The notes beneath the pieces were generated by a model. The model worked only from the letters and a program-made list of their open reading frames with translations. It was not told the DNA's origin and did no database searches. A program made the translations under genes and the position numbers. Shown here one piece after another: positions 1-7,315 of a DNA stretch of 28,915 nucleotides. Each line of letters starts with the position of its first letter. Within the stretch, counting starts at the first letter, position 1. The stretch comes from an uncultured Elioraea sp. (GTDB taxonomy: Bacteria > Pseudomonadota > Alphaproteobacteria > Acetobacterales > Acetobacteraceae): contig CALKJX010000178.1 of assembly GCA_937995555.1 (NCBI GenBank), forward strand, positions 1 through 28,915, written 5' to 3'.

Positions 1-620
1 CCAATGGCGAACGCGCCGGGACCGCCGATCACGTTGTTCTGGTACCAGGTCAGCAGCGATGCGCCACCGATGGTCAGGCCGTTGATCGTGATGCCGGCGG
101 CGACCGCGGCATCCCGGGCGGCGGCGGTATTCACGCCGTCGTTCGCCGTGCCGTCACCGGAGACGTCCATGACCTTGCGCAGGCCGTCGAAACCGTTGTC
201 CGCGCCGAGCAGGCTGGCGCCGTAGTTGATCGCGCTGCCGACCGCGGTGAGATTGCTGAAGGCGCGGCTGGTGGCCGCGATCGCTGCGGCGAAGGCGTTC
301 GCCGAGGTCGCGTCGTTCACCAGCGTCCAGTTCACGAGCTGGGCCTGCTGCGACGCGCTCGACCACTCGACATAGGTCACCGCGATGCTGCCGAGCTGGC
401 TGTTGAGGATCGCGTTCTGCACCGCCGCGCTCTGGAACGCCTGGACATAGCCGCCCTTCTGCAATGCGTACTCGGACGCATCGACGCTGCCCGAAACGTC
501 GATCAGCAGCACGAGCTCCAGCCCCACCGCGGTGCCCGCTTCGGCCTTCGACGCCATGCCGAGCGGAGCAGCGACCACCATCGCCGCCGCCAACGCCCGC
601 ATCCCTGTCATTCTTGCCAT
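1..620 (-). CDS. DUF1194/VWA-domain secreted protein (5' part, cut by window edge)
   Basis: The reading frame is open from an ATG at 620 to the window start, so about 206 codons of the N-terminal part are present and the C-terminus is missing. Residues 1 to about 29 look like a Sec signal peptide (MARMTGMRALAAAMVV followed by an Ala-rich core and an AEA-type cleavage site). Just after it comes ELVLLIDVSGSVD, the DxSxS metal-ion-dependent adhesion site of a von Willebrand A fold. The layout and the later segments KVMDVSGDG and INGLTIGG match the DUF1194 family of exported VWA proteins. A good ribosome binding site (GAGGAGAA) lies about 7 nt before the ATG and decides the start. The role of the family is unknown; ligand or metal binding outside the cytoplasm is inferred from the fold. 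No operon partner is visible on the promoter side. Confidence 0.8.
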   Translation of the reverse strand, partial: MARMTGMRALAAAMVVAAPLGMASKAEAGTAVGLELVLLIDVSGSVDASEYALQKGGYVQAFQSAAVQNAILNSQLGSIAVTYVEWSSASQQAQLVNWTLVNDATSANAFAAAIAATSRAFSNLTAVGSAINYGASLLGADNGFDGLRKVMDVSGDGTANDGVNTAAARDAAVAAGITINGLTIGGASLLTWYQNNVIGGPGAFAI

Positions 621-925
621 GTGTCCAGTTCTCCTCGTCCTCGGCCGATGTGGCCGGCGACCGAACGCCGATCGCGCAAACCTATGTGGCGCACGATTCA
701 TGCCAGGACGCACGACCGCTTTCGAATCAAGCGGTTGGCATACGCGGCGTGGGGCTCCGGCGCGGCCGTGTAAAATTCTCCGACACGATGGCCGACGGCG
801 CCATGCGCAGTGATCCGCTCTTTCAACCTTAAAGAGGTGTAATATTTGAGCTGCGTCATGCACGCGTGGCGGGCCTGCGCAGCGGTCCGGACACGACGTA
901 AGAACCGCGCCAGGTCGCCGCAGCC
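621..925. other. intergenic region without a gene
   Basis: This is the 305-bp gap between the DUF1194 gene, transcribed leftwards from 620, and the end of the aminotransferase gene, also leftward. It must hold the promoter of the DUF1194 gene and the 3' end of the aminotransferase transcript. An unusually AT-rich patch lies at about 826-850, but I could not assign a convincing -35/-10 pair or a hairpin with a U-run. Short frames here lack a ribosome binding site and any recognisable protein. Confidence 0.4.
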
Positions 926-2086
926 TCAGGCGAGCCAGCGCCGGATCCGCTCGGCGGCCTCGGCCATGTCGGCGGTCGCGCCGCAGAAGCTGAACCGCAC
1001 CGTGCGGTGGCCGCGCGTGCGGTCGAAGTCCATACCCGGCGTGGCGGCAACCGCGATCTCGGCGAGCATCCGCGTGCACCAGGCGGCACTGTCATTGGTG
1101 AGGTGTCCGACATCGGCGTAGAGGTAGAACGCGCCCTCGGCCGGGGCGAGGTTCGCGATCCCCGCGCGCGGCAGCGCCTCCAGCAGCAAGGCACGGTTCG
1201 CGGCATAGCGCGCGACATGGCCGCGCAGCTCCGAATCCGCCTCGAACGCCGCCAGGGCCGCCACCTGCGACACACCGGGCGCGGAGATGAACAGGTTCTG
1301 CGCCAGCCGCTCCACGGGGCGAACCAGGTCCTCGGGCAGCACCATCCAGCCCACGCGCCAGCCCGTCATCGACCAGTATTTCGAGAACGAGTTGATCACC
1401 ACCGCGCCGGGGATGGCGGCCGCGGTCGCGGCCGGCTCGCCGTAGGTGAGGCCGTGATAGATCTCGTCGGAGATCAGCCGCACGCCGTGCGTGCCGCACC
1501 AGCGCGCGATCGCGGCGAGCTCGTGGGCGTGCAGCATCGTGCCGGCCGGGTTGCAGGGCGAGGCGACGATCAGCCCGTCGGGCGGCGGATCGAGTGCCTC
1601 CAGCATGGCCACCGTCGGCTGGTAGCGGCTCTCCGGTCCGGCCTCGAGCAGCACCGGTTCGAGCCCGAGTGCGGTCAGGATGTTCACGTAGGGCGGGTAG
1701 AAGGGCGAGGCGAGCGCGATCCGGTCGCCGCGGTCGAAGGCGGCGAGGAAGGCAAGCGGGAACGCACCCGAGGCGCCCACCGTGACGGCGATGCGCGCGA
1801 CCGGCACCTCGACACCGTATCGTTCCGCATAGAGGCGCGCGATGCGTTCGCGCAACGGGCGGATGCCGAGGGCCTCGGTGTAGCCGAGCGTCTCGCCGGC
1901 GCGCATCGCCGCGATCGCGGCCTCGACGGCGGCTGCGGGCGCGCCGGTCGAGGGCTGGCCGACCTCCATGCGGATCACGCGCGGATCGCCGGGGGCGGAC
2001 GCAGCTTCGCGCGCGTTCGCCGCCGCGATCACGTCCATCACGATGAAGGGCGGGGCCTCGGCCCCCTTGCCGACCTTGAGCGCCAT
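926..2086 (-). CDS. Class I/II pyridoxal-phosphate aminotransferase
   Basis: A 386-aa fold-type I aminotransferase (aspartate/alanine/LL-DAP aminotransferase group). Visible hallmarks are GQPSTGAP near the N-terminus, GASGAF (about 104-109) for phosphate binding, SPCNPAG (N179), SDEIYHGL (D207, Y210), and the Schiff-base lysine in SFSKYWSMTGWR (K236). The C-terminal arginine region R-F-S-F-C-G is also present. The amino donor cannot be told from sequence. I chose the ATG at 2086, which matches the usual family N-terminus, over an in-frame start at 2122. The first 69 coding bases and 38 bp upstream form the left copy of a 107-bp direct repeat; the gene itself is intact. Its original upstream neighbour was probably the gamma-glutamyltranspeptidase-like gene now 2.4 kb away, beyond the inserted cassette. 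Confidence 0.93.
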   Translation of the reverse strand: MALKVGKGAEAPPFIVMDVIAAANAREAASAPGDPRVIRMEVGQPSTGAPAAAVEAAIAAMRAGETLGYTEALGIRPLRERIARLYAERYGVEVPVARIAVTVGASGAFPLAFLAAFDRGDRIALASPFYPPYVNILTALGLEPVLLEAGPESRYQPTVAMLEALDPPPDGLIVASPCNPAGTMLHAHELAAIARWCGTHGVRLISDEIYHGLTYGEPAATAAAIPGAVVINSFSKYWSMTGWRVGWMVLPEDLVRPVERLAQNLFISAPGVSQVAALAAFEADSELRGHVARYAANRALLLEALPRAGIANLAPAEGAFYLYADVGHLTNDSAAWCTRMLAEIAVAATPGMDFDRTRGHRTVRFSFCGATADMAEAAERIRRWLA

Positions 2087-2124
2087 GCGCGCAGTCCCGC
2101 CAGAGCGGGCGCGCGGCGTCAAGG
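2018..2124. repeat. 107-bp perfect direct repeat, left copy
   Basis: Bases 2018-2124 are identical to 4375-4481 (offset 2357); flanking bases differ at both ends. This copy spans the first 69 bases of the aminotransferase coding sequence plus its 38-bp upstream region. Inside it is a small hairpin, CCCGC-CAGA-GCGGG at 2096-2109. A partial copy of that site (CGCCAGAGCGGG) recurs at 2142-2153 just inside the cassette. The repeat pair brackets the AlbA_2/ParA cassette. It is read here as a duplicated target or attachment region. Confidence 0.95.
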
Positions 2125-2132
2125 GTGGCGGA

Positions 2133-3128
2133 TTAGAGCCGCGCCAGAGCGGGTACGCCGCATCGCTCCAAGACCTTGGTGGTCAGCACCTTGAAGTCTC
2201 TGTAGCACTCCTGGACAGCGAGGTAGTGGCTGCCAAAGGCGCCATCTGCGGGGCGAAGGAGGAACATTGGCTTGCGGGACGCCTGGGCCAACGGCATCAA
2301 TGAACGATAGTCCTTAAGCCGTGCCAGGCAGTTTGGATCCTGACCCGGGTCATCGGGCTGATCGGCTGGCGAGCCGATGACCGATTCTCGGTATTGTCCC
2401 GGAATGCGGCGCATCCACTGCTCGAACGCCTTGGCCGGCCTTCCGGCGAACACTGAATGGCGCATCACGATATAGCCCACTGGCTGCATGGCACCGTCAG
2501 GTAGAACCAGAGCCGAATCGGGATTGCGTGACTTGCGCTCCGTCCAGAGCCGCCGCCAGTCCCGCAACGTTGGCCCCATGTTACGTAGTCCCTGAAGCGA
2601 GAAGAGATCAGCGCCGAGCGGCACGACAACGAAATCGCAAGCGAGCAGGGCAGCCCGGTTGAGGGCGCCGAGGTTCGGCCCGACGTCAACCAGAGCAACC
2701 TCTGCGTCGAAGTGCCCGCCGGCCATAACGAGCGCCCGACCTAGCGCACTCGTCACCCGAAAAGCTCGTTCATCGCCATCCGCGCATTTCGGCCAGTTCT
2801 GCGAGAGATCGTCTTCGAATCGCGAGAGATCGAGATCCCCAACGAGGAGAGCAAGACGATCCGTTCTCCGAGTGAGCTCGGGTGGACGCACATCGCCGAC
2901 GCCGCGGAACTGCGGTGAGACGGCGCCGTAGATGGTAGGTCGTTCCGACTGGGTCCAAATCTTCTCCAGATCGTCGTCATCAAGGAACATGCTGGTAAGG
3001 TTCGCCTGGGGATCGAAATCGGCCGCAATGGTCCGAATCCCCAGCTCCGCTAGCATCCAAGATACGTGATAGACTAATGACGTTTTGCCAACGCCACCCT
3101 TGTTGTTGAAGAAGCCGATCGTCTTCAT
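2133..3128 (-). CDS. ParA/MinD-type P-loop ATPase, cassette gene 2
   Basis: A 331-aa protein opening with the deviant Walker A motif NNKGGVGKTS (K10, K15, T16), typical of the ParA/Soj branch of SIMIBI ATPases. Switch I is AADFDPQANLTSMF. A Walker B-like strand, VALVDVGPNLGALNRAALLACD, follows about residue 150, then VVVPLGADLFSLQGLRNMG. ParA proteins dimerise on ATP and bind DNA or membranes non-specifically. Here there is no ParB or parS nearby, and the protein is longer than a typical chromosomal Soj (about 250-270 aa), with extra sequence after residue 200. Its ATG overlaps the stop of the AlbA_2 gene (ATGA, 3125-3128), so translation is probably coupled. A partition role is unlikely in this context; a regulatory or defence ATPase is inferred only. 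The coding sequence is lower in GC than its neighbours. Confidence 0.88.
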   Translation of the reverse strand: MKTIGFFNNKGGVGKTSLVYHVSWMLAELGIRTIAADFDPQANLTSMFLDDDDLEKIWTQSERPTIYGAVSPQFRGVGDVRPPELTRRTDRLALLVGDLDLSRFEDDLSQNWPKCADGDERAFRVTSALGRALVMAGGHFDAEVALVDVGPNLGALNRAALLACDFVVVPLGADLFSLQGLRNMGPTLRDWRRLWTERKSRNPDSALVLPDGAMQPVGYIVMRHSVFAGRPAKAFEQWMRRIPGQYRESVIGSPADQPDDPGQDPNCLARLKDYRSLMPLAQASRKPMFLLRPADGAFGSHYLAVQECYRDFKVLTTKVLERCGVPALARL

Positions 3129-4312
3129 GGTGCCGCATGCACCGTCACATGGACATAGGTTGGTTCTGCGCGAAACTCCGGTGGCGGATTTCCGTTGCGC
3201 ACGAGCGCCTCGCGAGCGCGGGCGATTCCTGAACCAAATTTCTGCACGAAGCCAAGATTTTTCGCCGCTTCCGCCAATCCGGGGTTGCGGTAATCGGTCG
3301 GCCCCGGCTGGCCGAAGGTCTCAATCGTGACCATTCCGTATGGGCCACCGGGGCTTGTGATCTCTACGCGAACATCGAACCAAGTCAGCCGCACCGGCAT
3401 GGCAGTTCCCTCGTAGTTCCGGTGGATCACCGCGTTGCGCACCAACTCCTGCAAGGCAAGAGTAGGATAGGTCGGTTGGTCCCGCTGCGTGGTCGTTCCG
3501 ATCGCCGTCCGATGCGAGATGTTGACCGCCAACAGTTCGTCCAGCCTGCGCATCTGATCCGAGAGGACACCGCCGATCTCCTGGTGATCAACCACAACGT
3601 CGCCGATGGAATCGCCGGGATAGCGCACGAACTGCACGTAGGCACCTTGCAGAAAAGCACGCGGATCCTTGCCGCACACCAGAAGCCCCGTCGGCGTCGG
3701 CACGCCGCTGCGATGGATCAGGCGCAGCGCCAGGAGCTGATCGTGGACATCCCGCCGGTTCTCGGTCAGGACATCGGGATGCACGGCCGCGGGCAGGTAC
3801 TCCTCCCGGAATCTGCGGAGGTCGAGATCCTCGATTGTCGCTCCGGCGACGGGCTGCTGATCGAACGGCAGCGTTCCCCAGCGTCGCTTCTCCGTTAGCC
3901 TTCGTTCCTCCTCCGGCGTCGCGTAACCTCGTCGTGGACCGATGCGGACGTAGGTGCGGCCGTTGAATCGAACCGGCGGATTGTCGGAAGGGTACACCTC
4001 GACGACCGCCAAGGCGCACTGATCCAACACACGACGCTCCACGGTGAGGACAGGAAACGGCGTGATTGTTCCATCCGAGCGGAATCCCCCCAACGAGCGC
4101 AGCAACTCATCGTCGATCGGCACACCGGCGCATCTGCCGTCGTCGTGCACGCCGATGATCAGATAACCTGGAGCGCGGCGGTCCGGCAGATCGTTGGCGA
4201 ACGCGCAGATGGCCTCGGCAAACTTGTCGCGGTCGCGAGTCGAGGCGGTCCGCTCCACCGCGTCTGTCTCGGGGGACACGAGCAACCGTCGCAGGTCGTC
4301 ATCGGAGATCAT
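3125..4312 (-). CDS. AlbA_2 / HATPase_c_4 protein (Schlafen-like, COG2865), cassette gene 1
   Basis: A 395-aa protein with two recognisable modules. Residues 20-120 resemble the AlbA_2 (Schlafen AAA_4) nucleic-acid-binding domain: FAEAICAFANDLP, then GYLIIGVHDDGRCAGVP, then YVRIGPRRGYATPEEERRLT. Residues 280-370 match the GHKL-like tail of COG2865: ALQELVRNAVIHRNYEG (acid and Asn of the ATP-binding motif), VRVEITSPGGPYG, and NPGLAEAAKNLGFVQKFGSGI. Family members are often labelled transcriptional regulators or RecG-related, and several occur in phage-defence loci. I chose the ATG at 4312 because GGAG lies 8 nt upstream (4321-4324); the in-frame start at 4360 has no such site. It overlaps the ParA gene by ATGA. 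Just upstream ends a 37-codon fossil frame begun at the duplicated aminotransferase start, which could couple its translation to host signals. Confidence 0.87.
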   Translation of the reverse strand: MISDDDLRRLLVSPETDAVERTASTRDRDKFAEAICAFANDLPDRRAPGYLIIGVHDDGRCAGVPIDDELLRSLGGFRSDGTITPFPVLTVERRVLDQCALAVVEVYPSDNPPVRFNGRTYVRIGPRRGYATPEEERRLTEKRRWGTLPFDQQPVAGATIEDLDLRRFREEYLPAAVHPDVLTENRRDVHDQLLALRLIHRSGVPTPTGLLVCGKDPRAFLQGAYVQFVRYPGDSIGDVVVDHQEIGGVLSDQMRRLDELLAVNISHRTAIGTTTQRDQPTYPTLALQELVRNAVIHRNYEGTAMPVRLTWFDVRVEITSPGGPYGMVTIETFGQPGPTDYRNPGLAEAAKNLGFVQKFGSGIARAREALVRNGNPPPEFRAEPTYVHVTVHAAP

Positions 4313-4329
4313 ACAACCGACTCCGGGCC

Positions 4330-4443
4330 TCACATGGCAACGCGTTCGTGCGGACCACATCGGTGAAAATGCCCCGCCGCCGCGATCACGTCCATCACGA
4401 TGAAGGGCGGGGCCTCGGCCCCCTTGCCGACCTTGAGCGCCAT
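4330..4443 (-). pseudogene. Orphaned N-terminus of the aminotransferase (37-codon fossil frame)
   Basis: The right repeat copy carries the aminotransferase ATG (4443) and 23 intact codons beginning MALKVGKGAEAPPF. It then runs into cassette sequence (GHFHRCGPHERVAM) and stops at TGA 4330-4332. The frame has the same upstream bases as the real gene, so it is probably still initiated. It ends 17 nt before the AlbA_2 ATG at 4312, a distance compatible with ribosome re-initiation. Whether it is translated is inference. Confidence 0.6.
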
Positions 4444-4481
4444 GCGCGCAGTCCCGCCAGAGCGGGCGCGCGGCGTCAAGG
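4375..4481. repeat. 107-bp perfect direct repeat, right copy
   Basis: Second copy of the 2018-2124 sequence, placed between the cassette and the end of the gamma-glutamyltranspeptidase-like gene. Here the aminotransferase start codon (ATG at 4443) and its first 23 codons are orphaned. The frame continues 14 codons into cassette DNA and stops at 4330-4332, so it is a 37-codon fossil of the host gene lying just upstream of the AlbA_2 gene. This right side, next to the host gene at 4495, probably preserves the ancestral upstream junction of the aminotransferase. Confidence 0.95.
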
Positions 4482-4494
4482 CTGCCCGGCCGCG

Positions 4495-5922
4495 TCAGTC
4501 GGCGCCGATCGCGAGACCGTGGCCGCGCGGATCGGAGGCCCAGGTGCAGGTGGCCGGATTGCGCGGCAGATAGCCCGGGCAGGAGAGCAGCGTTACCCGG
4601 CCCGTCCGCTCCGCCTCGCCCGCACGCGGCGCGGCCACGGCCTGGGCCGCGGTCGTGCCGCCGATCGCGCGCTGCACCGCGAGCGCCAGCGCCGTCGGCG
4701 CGCCCGGGCCGCCCGAGGCGGCGGCGGCGGCGCGGAACGCGCGAATGTTGTCGTTCGCCACCAGCAGCACGGTCGGCAGGGCGGGCGGCACCCGGCCGAC
4801 CCCCGGTGCCGCCGCCAGCACAAGCCCGGTGCCGGGTGCGATGCGGCCGGTACCGAACAGGTTGTTCATGGTCAGCGCGCAGGCCACCGCCATGCCCTCG
4901 CGGTCGGCGACGACGAAGCCGGTGGTGGCGCCGAGCGCCGGCGGCAGCGTCCCCCCGGCCGGCGCCGCCCCGTCCAGCAAGGCCGCCGGCTCGGCCCCCG
5001 CGCGCGACGCGGCGGCGGCCGCCAGCGCGGCCGCTTCGGCCTCAGCGACATCTGCACGGGCGGCGAGCCGCCGCAGCGCCACGGCCGCGCCGATCGAGCC
5101 GCCCACCGGGGCGACATGCAGCGTGTCATTGCCGAGGGACGCGCGCAGCGTCGTCGTGAGCGCCGGCAGGGTGGCGCGCAGCTCCTCGGCCGGCAGGGCG
5201 CCTCCGGCCGCCGCGCTGGCGTCGACCAGCCGGCGTGCCAGGCCTCCCTGGTAGAAATCGCCCACGCCCTGGCTGCGGATCAGCCCGATCAGGTTGCCGA
5301 GTTCGGGCTGCACCAGCCGGTCACCCTCGGCGAGCGGCGCGCCGTCGGCCCGCGCGAACAGGGCGCGCGTCTGCGGGTCGGCGAACAGCGGCCCGGCCAC
5401 CACGGCGAGGTCGCGCGCGAAGGCGCGGCTTGTCTCGGTGCCGAAACGGGCTAGCTGCTCGGCCGGGGCGATCACGCGCTCGAAGGGCAGGCGGCCGAGC
5501 CGGGCGTGCAGCGCGTAGAGCCCGCGCGGCGTGCCGGGCAGCGCGGCCGGCCGATCCGAGCCGGGATCCAGCCGGGCCGGGGCGCGCGGCAGGAAGGTGG
5601 CGGCGAGCGCCTGGCCGCGCTCGGCCCGGTAGGCAAGGCAGACCCCGCCGCCGGCGAGCGAGGCGCGCGACGGCAGCGTGACGCCAAGGGCGAAGCCGAT
5701 CGCCACCGCCGCGTCGGCTGCCGTGCCCCCGGCGGCGAGAATCTCGCGCCCGACCAGGGCGGCGCGCGGCTCCTCGACCGCGACGCCACCGAGGAAGCCC
5801 TGCACGAAGCCGGGCGTGCCGCGCGCCGGGCCGGTGCCGAAGAGGCCGTCATAGGCCGCGCCGATCGTGCCGCAGCCGGCCAGCATCACAGCGGCGCCAG
5901 CGGCGAGACCGTTGCGCAGCAT
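4495..5922 (-). CDS. Gamma-glutamyltranspeptidase-like lipoprotein
   Basis: A 475-aa member of the gamma-glutamyltransferase (Ntn hydrolase) family. Residues 1-17 form a lipoprotein signal with lipobox LAGC (C17). Family signatures are GGTAADAAVAIGFALGV (65-81), ASLAGGG, the substrate-binding arginine in LPRAPA (R113), and the small-subunit start GATTGFVVADREGMAVACAL, in which T333 is the expected autoprocessing nucleophile. MNNLFGTGR and the GTGLVL region follow. It is shorter than classic enzymes (about 530-580 aa). The TTH of canonical enzymes is TTG here, and the usual LNNQMDDF segment is missing, so it is divergent and may not act on glutathione. An alternative start at 5943 has a close AGGA and would overlap the divergent M48 gene start. 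No separate promoter space exists between the two genes, so each promoter lies in the other's coding region. Confidence 0.85.
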   Translation of the reverse strand: MLRNGLAAGAAVMLAGCGTIGAAYDGLFGTGPARGTPGFVQGFLGGVAVEEPRAALVGREILAAGGTAADAAVAIGFALGVTLPSRASLAGGGVCLAYRAERGQALAATFLPRAPARLDPGSDRPAALPGTPRGLYALHARLGRLPFERVIAPAEQLARFGTETSRAFARDLAVVAGPLFADPQTRALFARADGAPLAEGDRLVQPELGNLIGLIRSQGVGDFYQGGLARRLVDASAAAGGALPAEELRATLPALTTTLRASLGNDTLHVAPVGGSIGAAVALRRLAARADVAEAEAAALAAAAASRAGAEPAALLDGAAPAGGTLPPALGATTGFVVADREGMAVACALTMNNLFGTGRIAPGTGLVLAAAPGVGRVPPALPTVLLVANDNIRAFRAAAAASGGPGAPTALALAVQRAIGGTTAAQAVAAPRAGEAERTGRVTLLSCPGYLPRNPATCTWASDPRGHGLAIGAD

Positions 5923-5941
5923 CCGGCCTATAGTCGCGCCC

Positions 5942-7315
5942 ATGCTTCCTGCGCGCAGAGGCTTCCGGCGACGGATCGCGGCGGTGCTGCTCGCCGCCGC
6001 GCTCGCGTTCGCCCCGCCGCCAGCCGCGGCGCAGGGGCGCGCGATCACGCTGATCCGTGACGCCGAGACCGAGACCCTGCTGCGCGCCATCAACGGCCCC
6101 CTGTTCGCCGCCGCGGGGCTGGACCGGGGGCTGGTGCGAACCATCATCATCGCCGATCGCTCGATAAACGCCTTCGTCACGACCGGCAACCGGCTGTTCG
6201 TCCACAGCGGCCTGATCACCAGCGCCGAGTCCGTCAGCGAACTCGCCGGCGTGCTGGCGCACGAGACCGGCCATATCAGCGGCGGCCATCTCGCCCGCCT
6301 GCCCGAGGAGCTGCGCAATGCGCTGATCCGCGCGATCGCGGCGATGCTGCTCGGCGTCGGCGCCGCCGTCGCCACCGGCCAGGGCGGGGCGGCGGGCGCG
6401 ATCGGCATGGGCGGCCAGGCGCTGGCGATGCGCGAGCTGTTCGCCTTCACGCGCACCCAGGAGAACGCCGCCGACCAGGCGGCGGTGACCTATCTCGGCC
6501 GGGTCGGCTGGACGGCTTCGGGGCTGCTCCGCCTGATGGAGCGGCTCTCGGCGCAGGAGCTGCTGCTGACCGAGAGCCAGGACCCCTATGTGCGCACCCA
6601 CCCGCTGACGCGCGACCGGATGGAGTTCCTGGCCGATCAGCTCGCCCGCTCGCCGCATGCCGATGCGCCGATGCCCGAGGCGCTGGAGGACGCGTTCCGG
6701 ATGGTGCGCGCCAAGCTGATCGGCTTCCTCGATGGTGCGATGGTCGCACGCACCTATCCCGCCGCCGACCAATCGGCGCCGGCGCGCTATGCGCGCGCGA
6801 TCCTCGCGTTCCGCCAGGGCCGCAGCCTGGAGGCGGTGCAGGCGCTCGACCGGCTGATCGCCGAACGCCCGGCGAGCCCCTGGCTGCACGAACTCAAGGG
6901 GCAGGTGCTGCACGAGAGCGGCCGGCCGCGCGATGCGCTCGACCCCTACCGCGCGGCCGCCCGACTGGCGCCGAACCAGCCGCTCATCCGCGCCAATCTC
7001 GGCCGCGTGATGGTGGATATCGACGATCCGGCGATGCTGCGGGCGGCGATCGCCGAGCTTGAGGCCTCGATCCGGCTCGACCCGCACGCGCCCTTCACGT
7101 GGCGCACGCTCGGCATCGCCCATGGCCGGCTCGGCGACATGGGCCGGTCGGCGCTGGCACTCGCCGAGGAGGCGGCGCTGCAGGGCGATCTGCGCACCCA
7201 GCGCGAGATGGCCGCGCGCGCCGAGCGGCTGTTGCCGGCCGGGCCGGCGAAACTGCGCGCGCAGGACCTGACGCGCGCGGCGGAGATCGAACGCGAGGAG
7301 CGACGGCGGCGATGA
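5942..7315 (+). CDS. M48 zinc metalloprotease with TPR repeats (BepA/YfgC-like)
   Basis: A 457-aa exported protein. Residues 1-30 are a Sec signal peptide (basic RRGFRRR, then an Ala/Leu core ending PAAAQG). The M48 catalytic motif HETGH (H107, E108, H111) sits in LAGVLAHETGHISGGH, and ENAADQAA (E174) supplies the third zinc ligand. From about residue 270 there are TPR-like repeats (LHELKGQVLHESGRPRDALDPY, FTWRTLGIAHGRLGDMGRSALALA). BepA-type proteins work in the periplasm on outer-membrane protein assembly (LptD, BamA), degrading or refolding misfolded clients. The stop overlaps the start of the DsbA-like gene by ATGA, so the two periplasmic folding factors are probably translated together. 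The start at 5942 has no strong ribosome binding site; the frame is open further upstream, but the signal peptide supports this start. Confidence 0.93.
   Translation: MLPARRGFRRRIAAVLLAAALAFAPPPAAAQGRAITLIRDAETETLLRAINGPLFAAAGLDRGLVRTIIIADRSINAFVTTGNRLFVHSGLITSAESVSELAGVLAHETGHISGGHLARLPEELRNALIRAIAAMLLGVGAAVATGQGGAAGAIGMGGQALAMRELFAFTRTQENAADQAAVTYLGRVGWTASGLLRLMERLSAQELLLTESQDPYVRTHPLTRDRMEFLADQLARSPHADAPMPEALEDAFRMVRAKLIGFLDGAMVARTYPAADQSAPARYARAILAFRQGRSLEAVQALDRLIAERPASPWLHELKGQVLHESGRPRDALDPYRAAARLAPNQPLIRANLGRVMVDIDDPAMLRAAIAELEASIRLDPHAPFTWRTLGIAHGRLGDMGRSALALAEEAALQGDLRTQREMAARAERLLPAGPAKLRAQDLTRAAEIEREERRRR

Larger units (their letters stand above)
2125..4374. mobile_element. Putative inserted two-gene cassette between 107-bp direct repeats
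   Basis: A 2250-bp segment lies exactly between the two 107-bp repeats. Its codon use and GC content are visibly lower than the flanks (for example 2200-3100). It contains only two overlapping leftward genes filling almost all the space: the ParA stop is 8 bp from the left repeat and the AlbA_2 start is about 60 bp from the right repeat. I see no integrase, transposase or terminal inverted repeats. Mobility is therefore inferred from the repeat, the composition and the foreign gene content, not from a recognised recombinase. Movement by an enzyme acting in trans, or homologous recombination between duplicated segments, are both possible. Confidence 0.65.

Noticed and set aside
2133..3128. The ParA-like gene as part of a chromosomal or plasmid partition system
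   Set aside because: There is no parB, no parS-like palindromes and no replication gene nearby; it is coupled to an AlbA_2 gene instead.
2018..4481. The cassette as a classical insertion sequence or integron
   Set aside because: There is no transposase or integrase, no terminal inverted repeats, and the direct repeat (107 bp) is far longer than a transposase target duplication.
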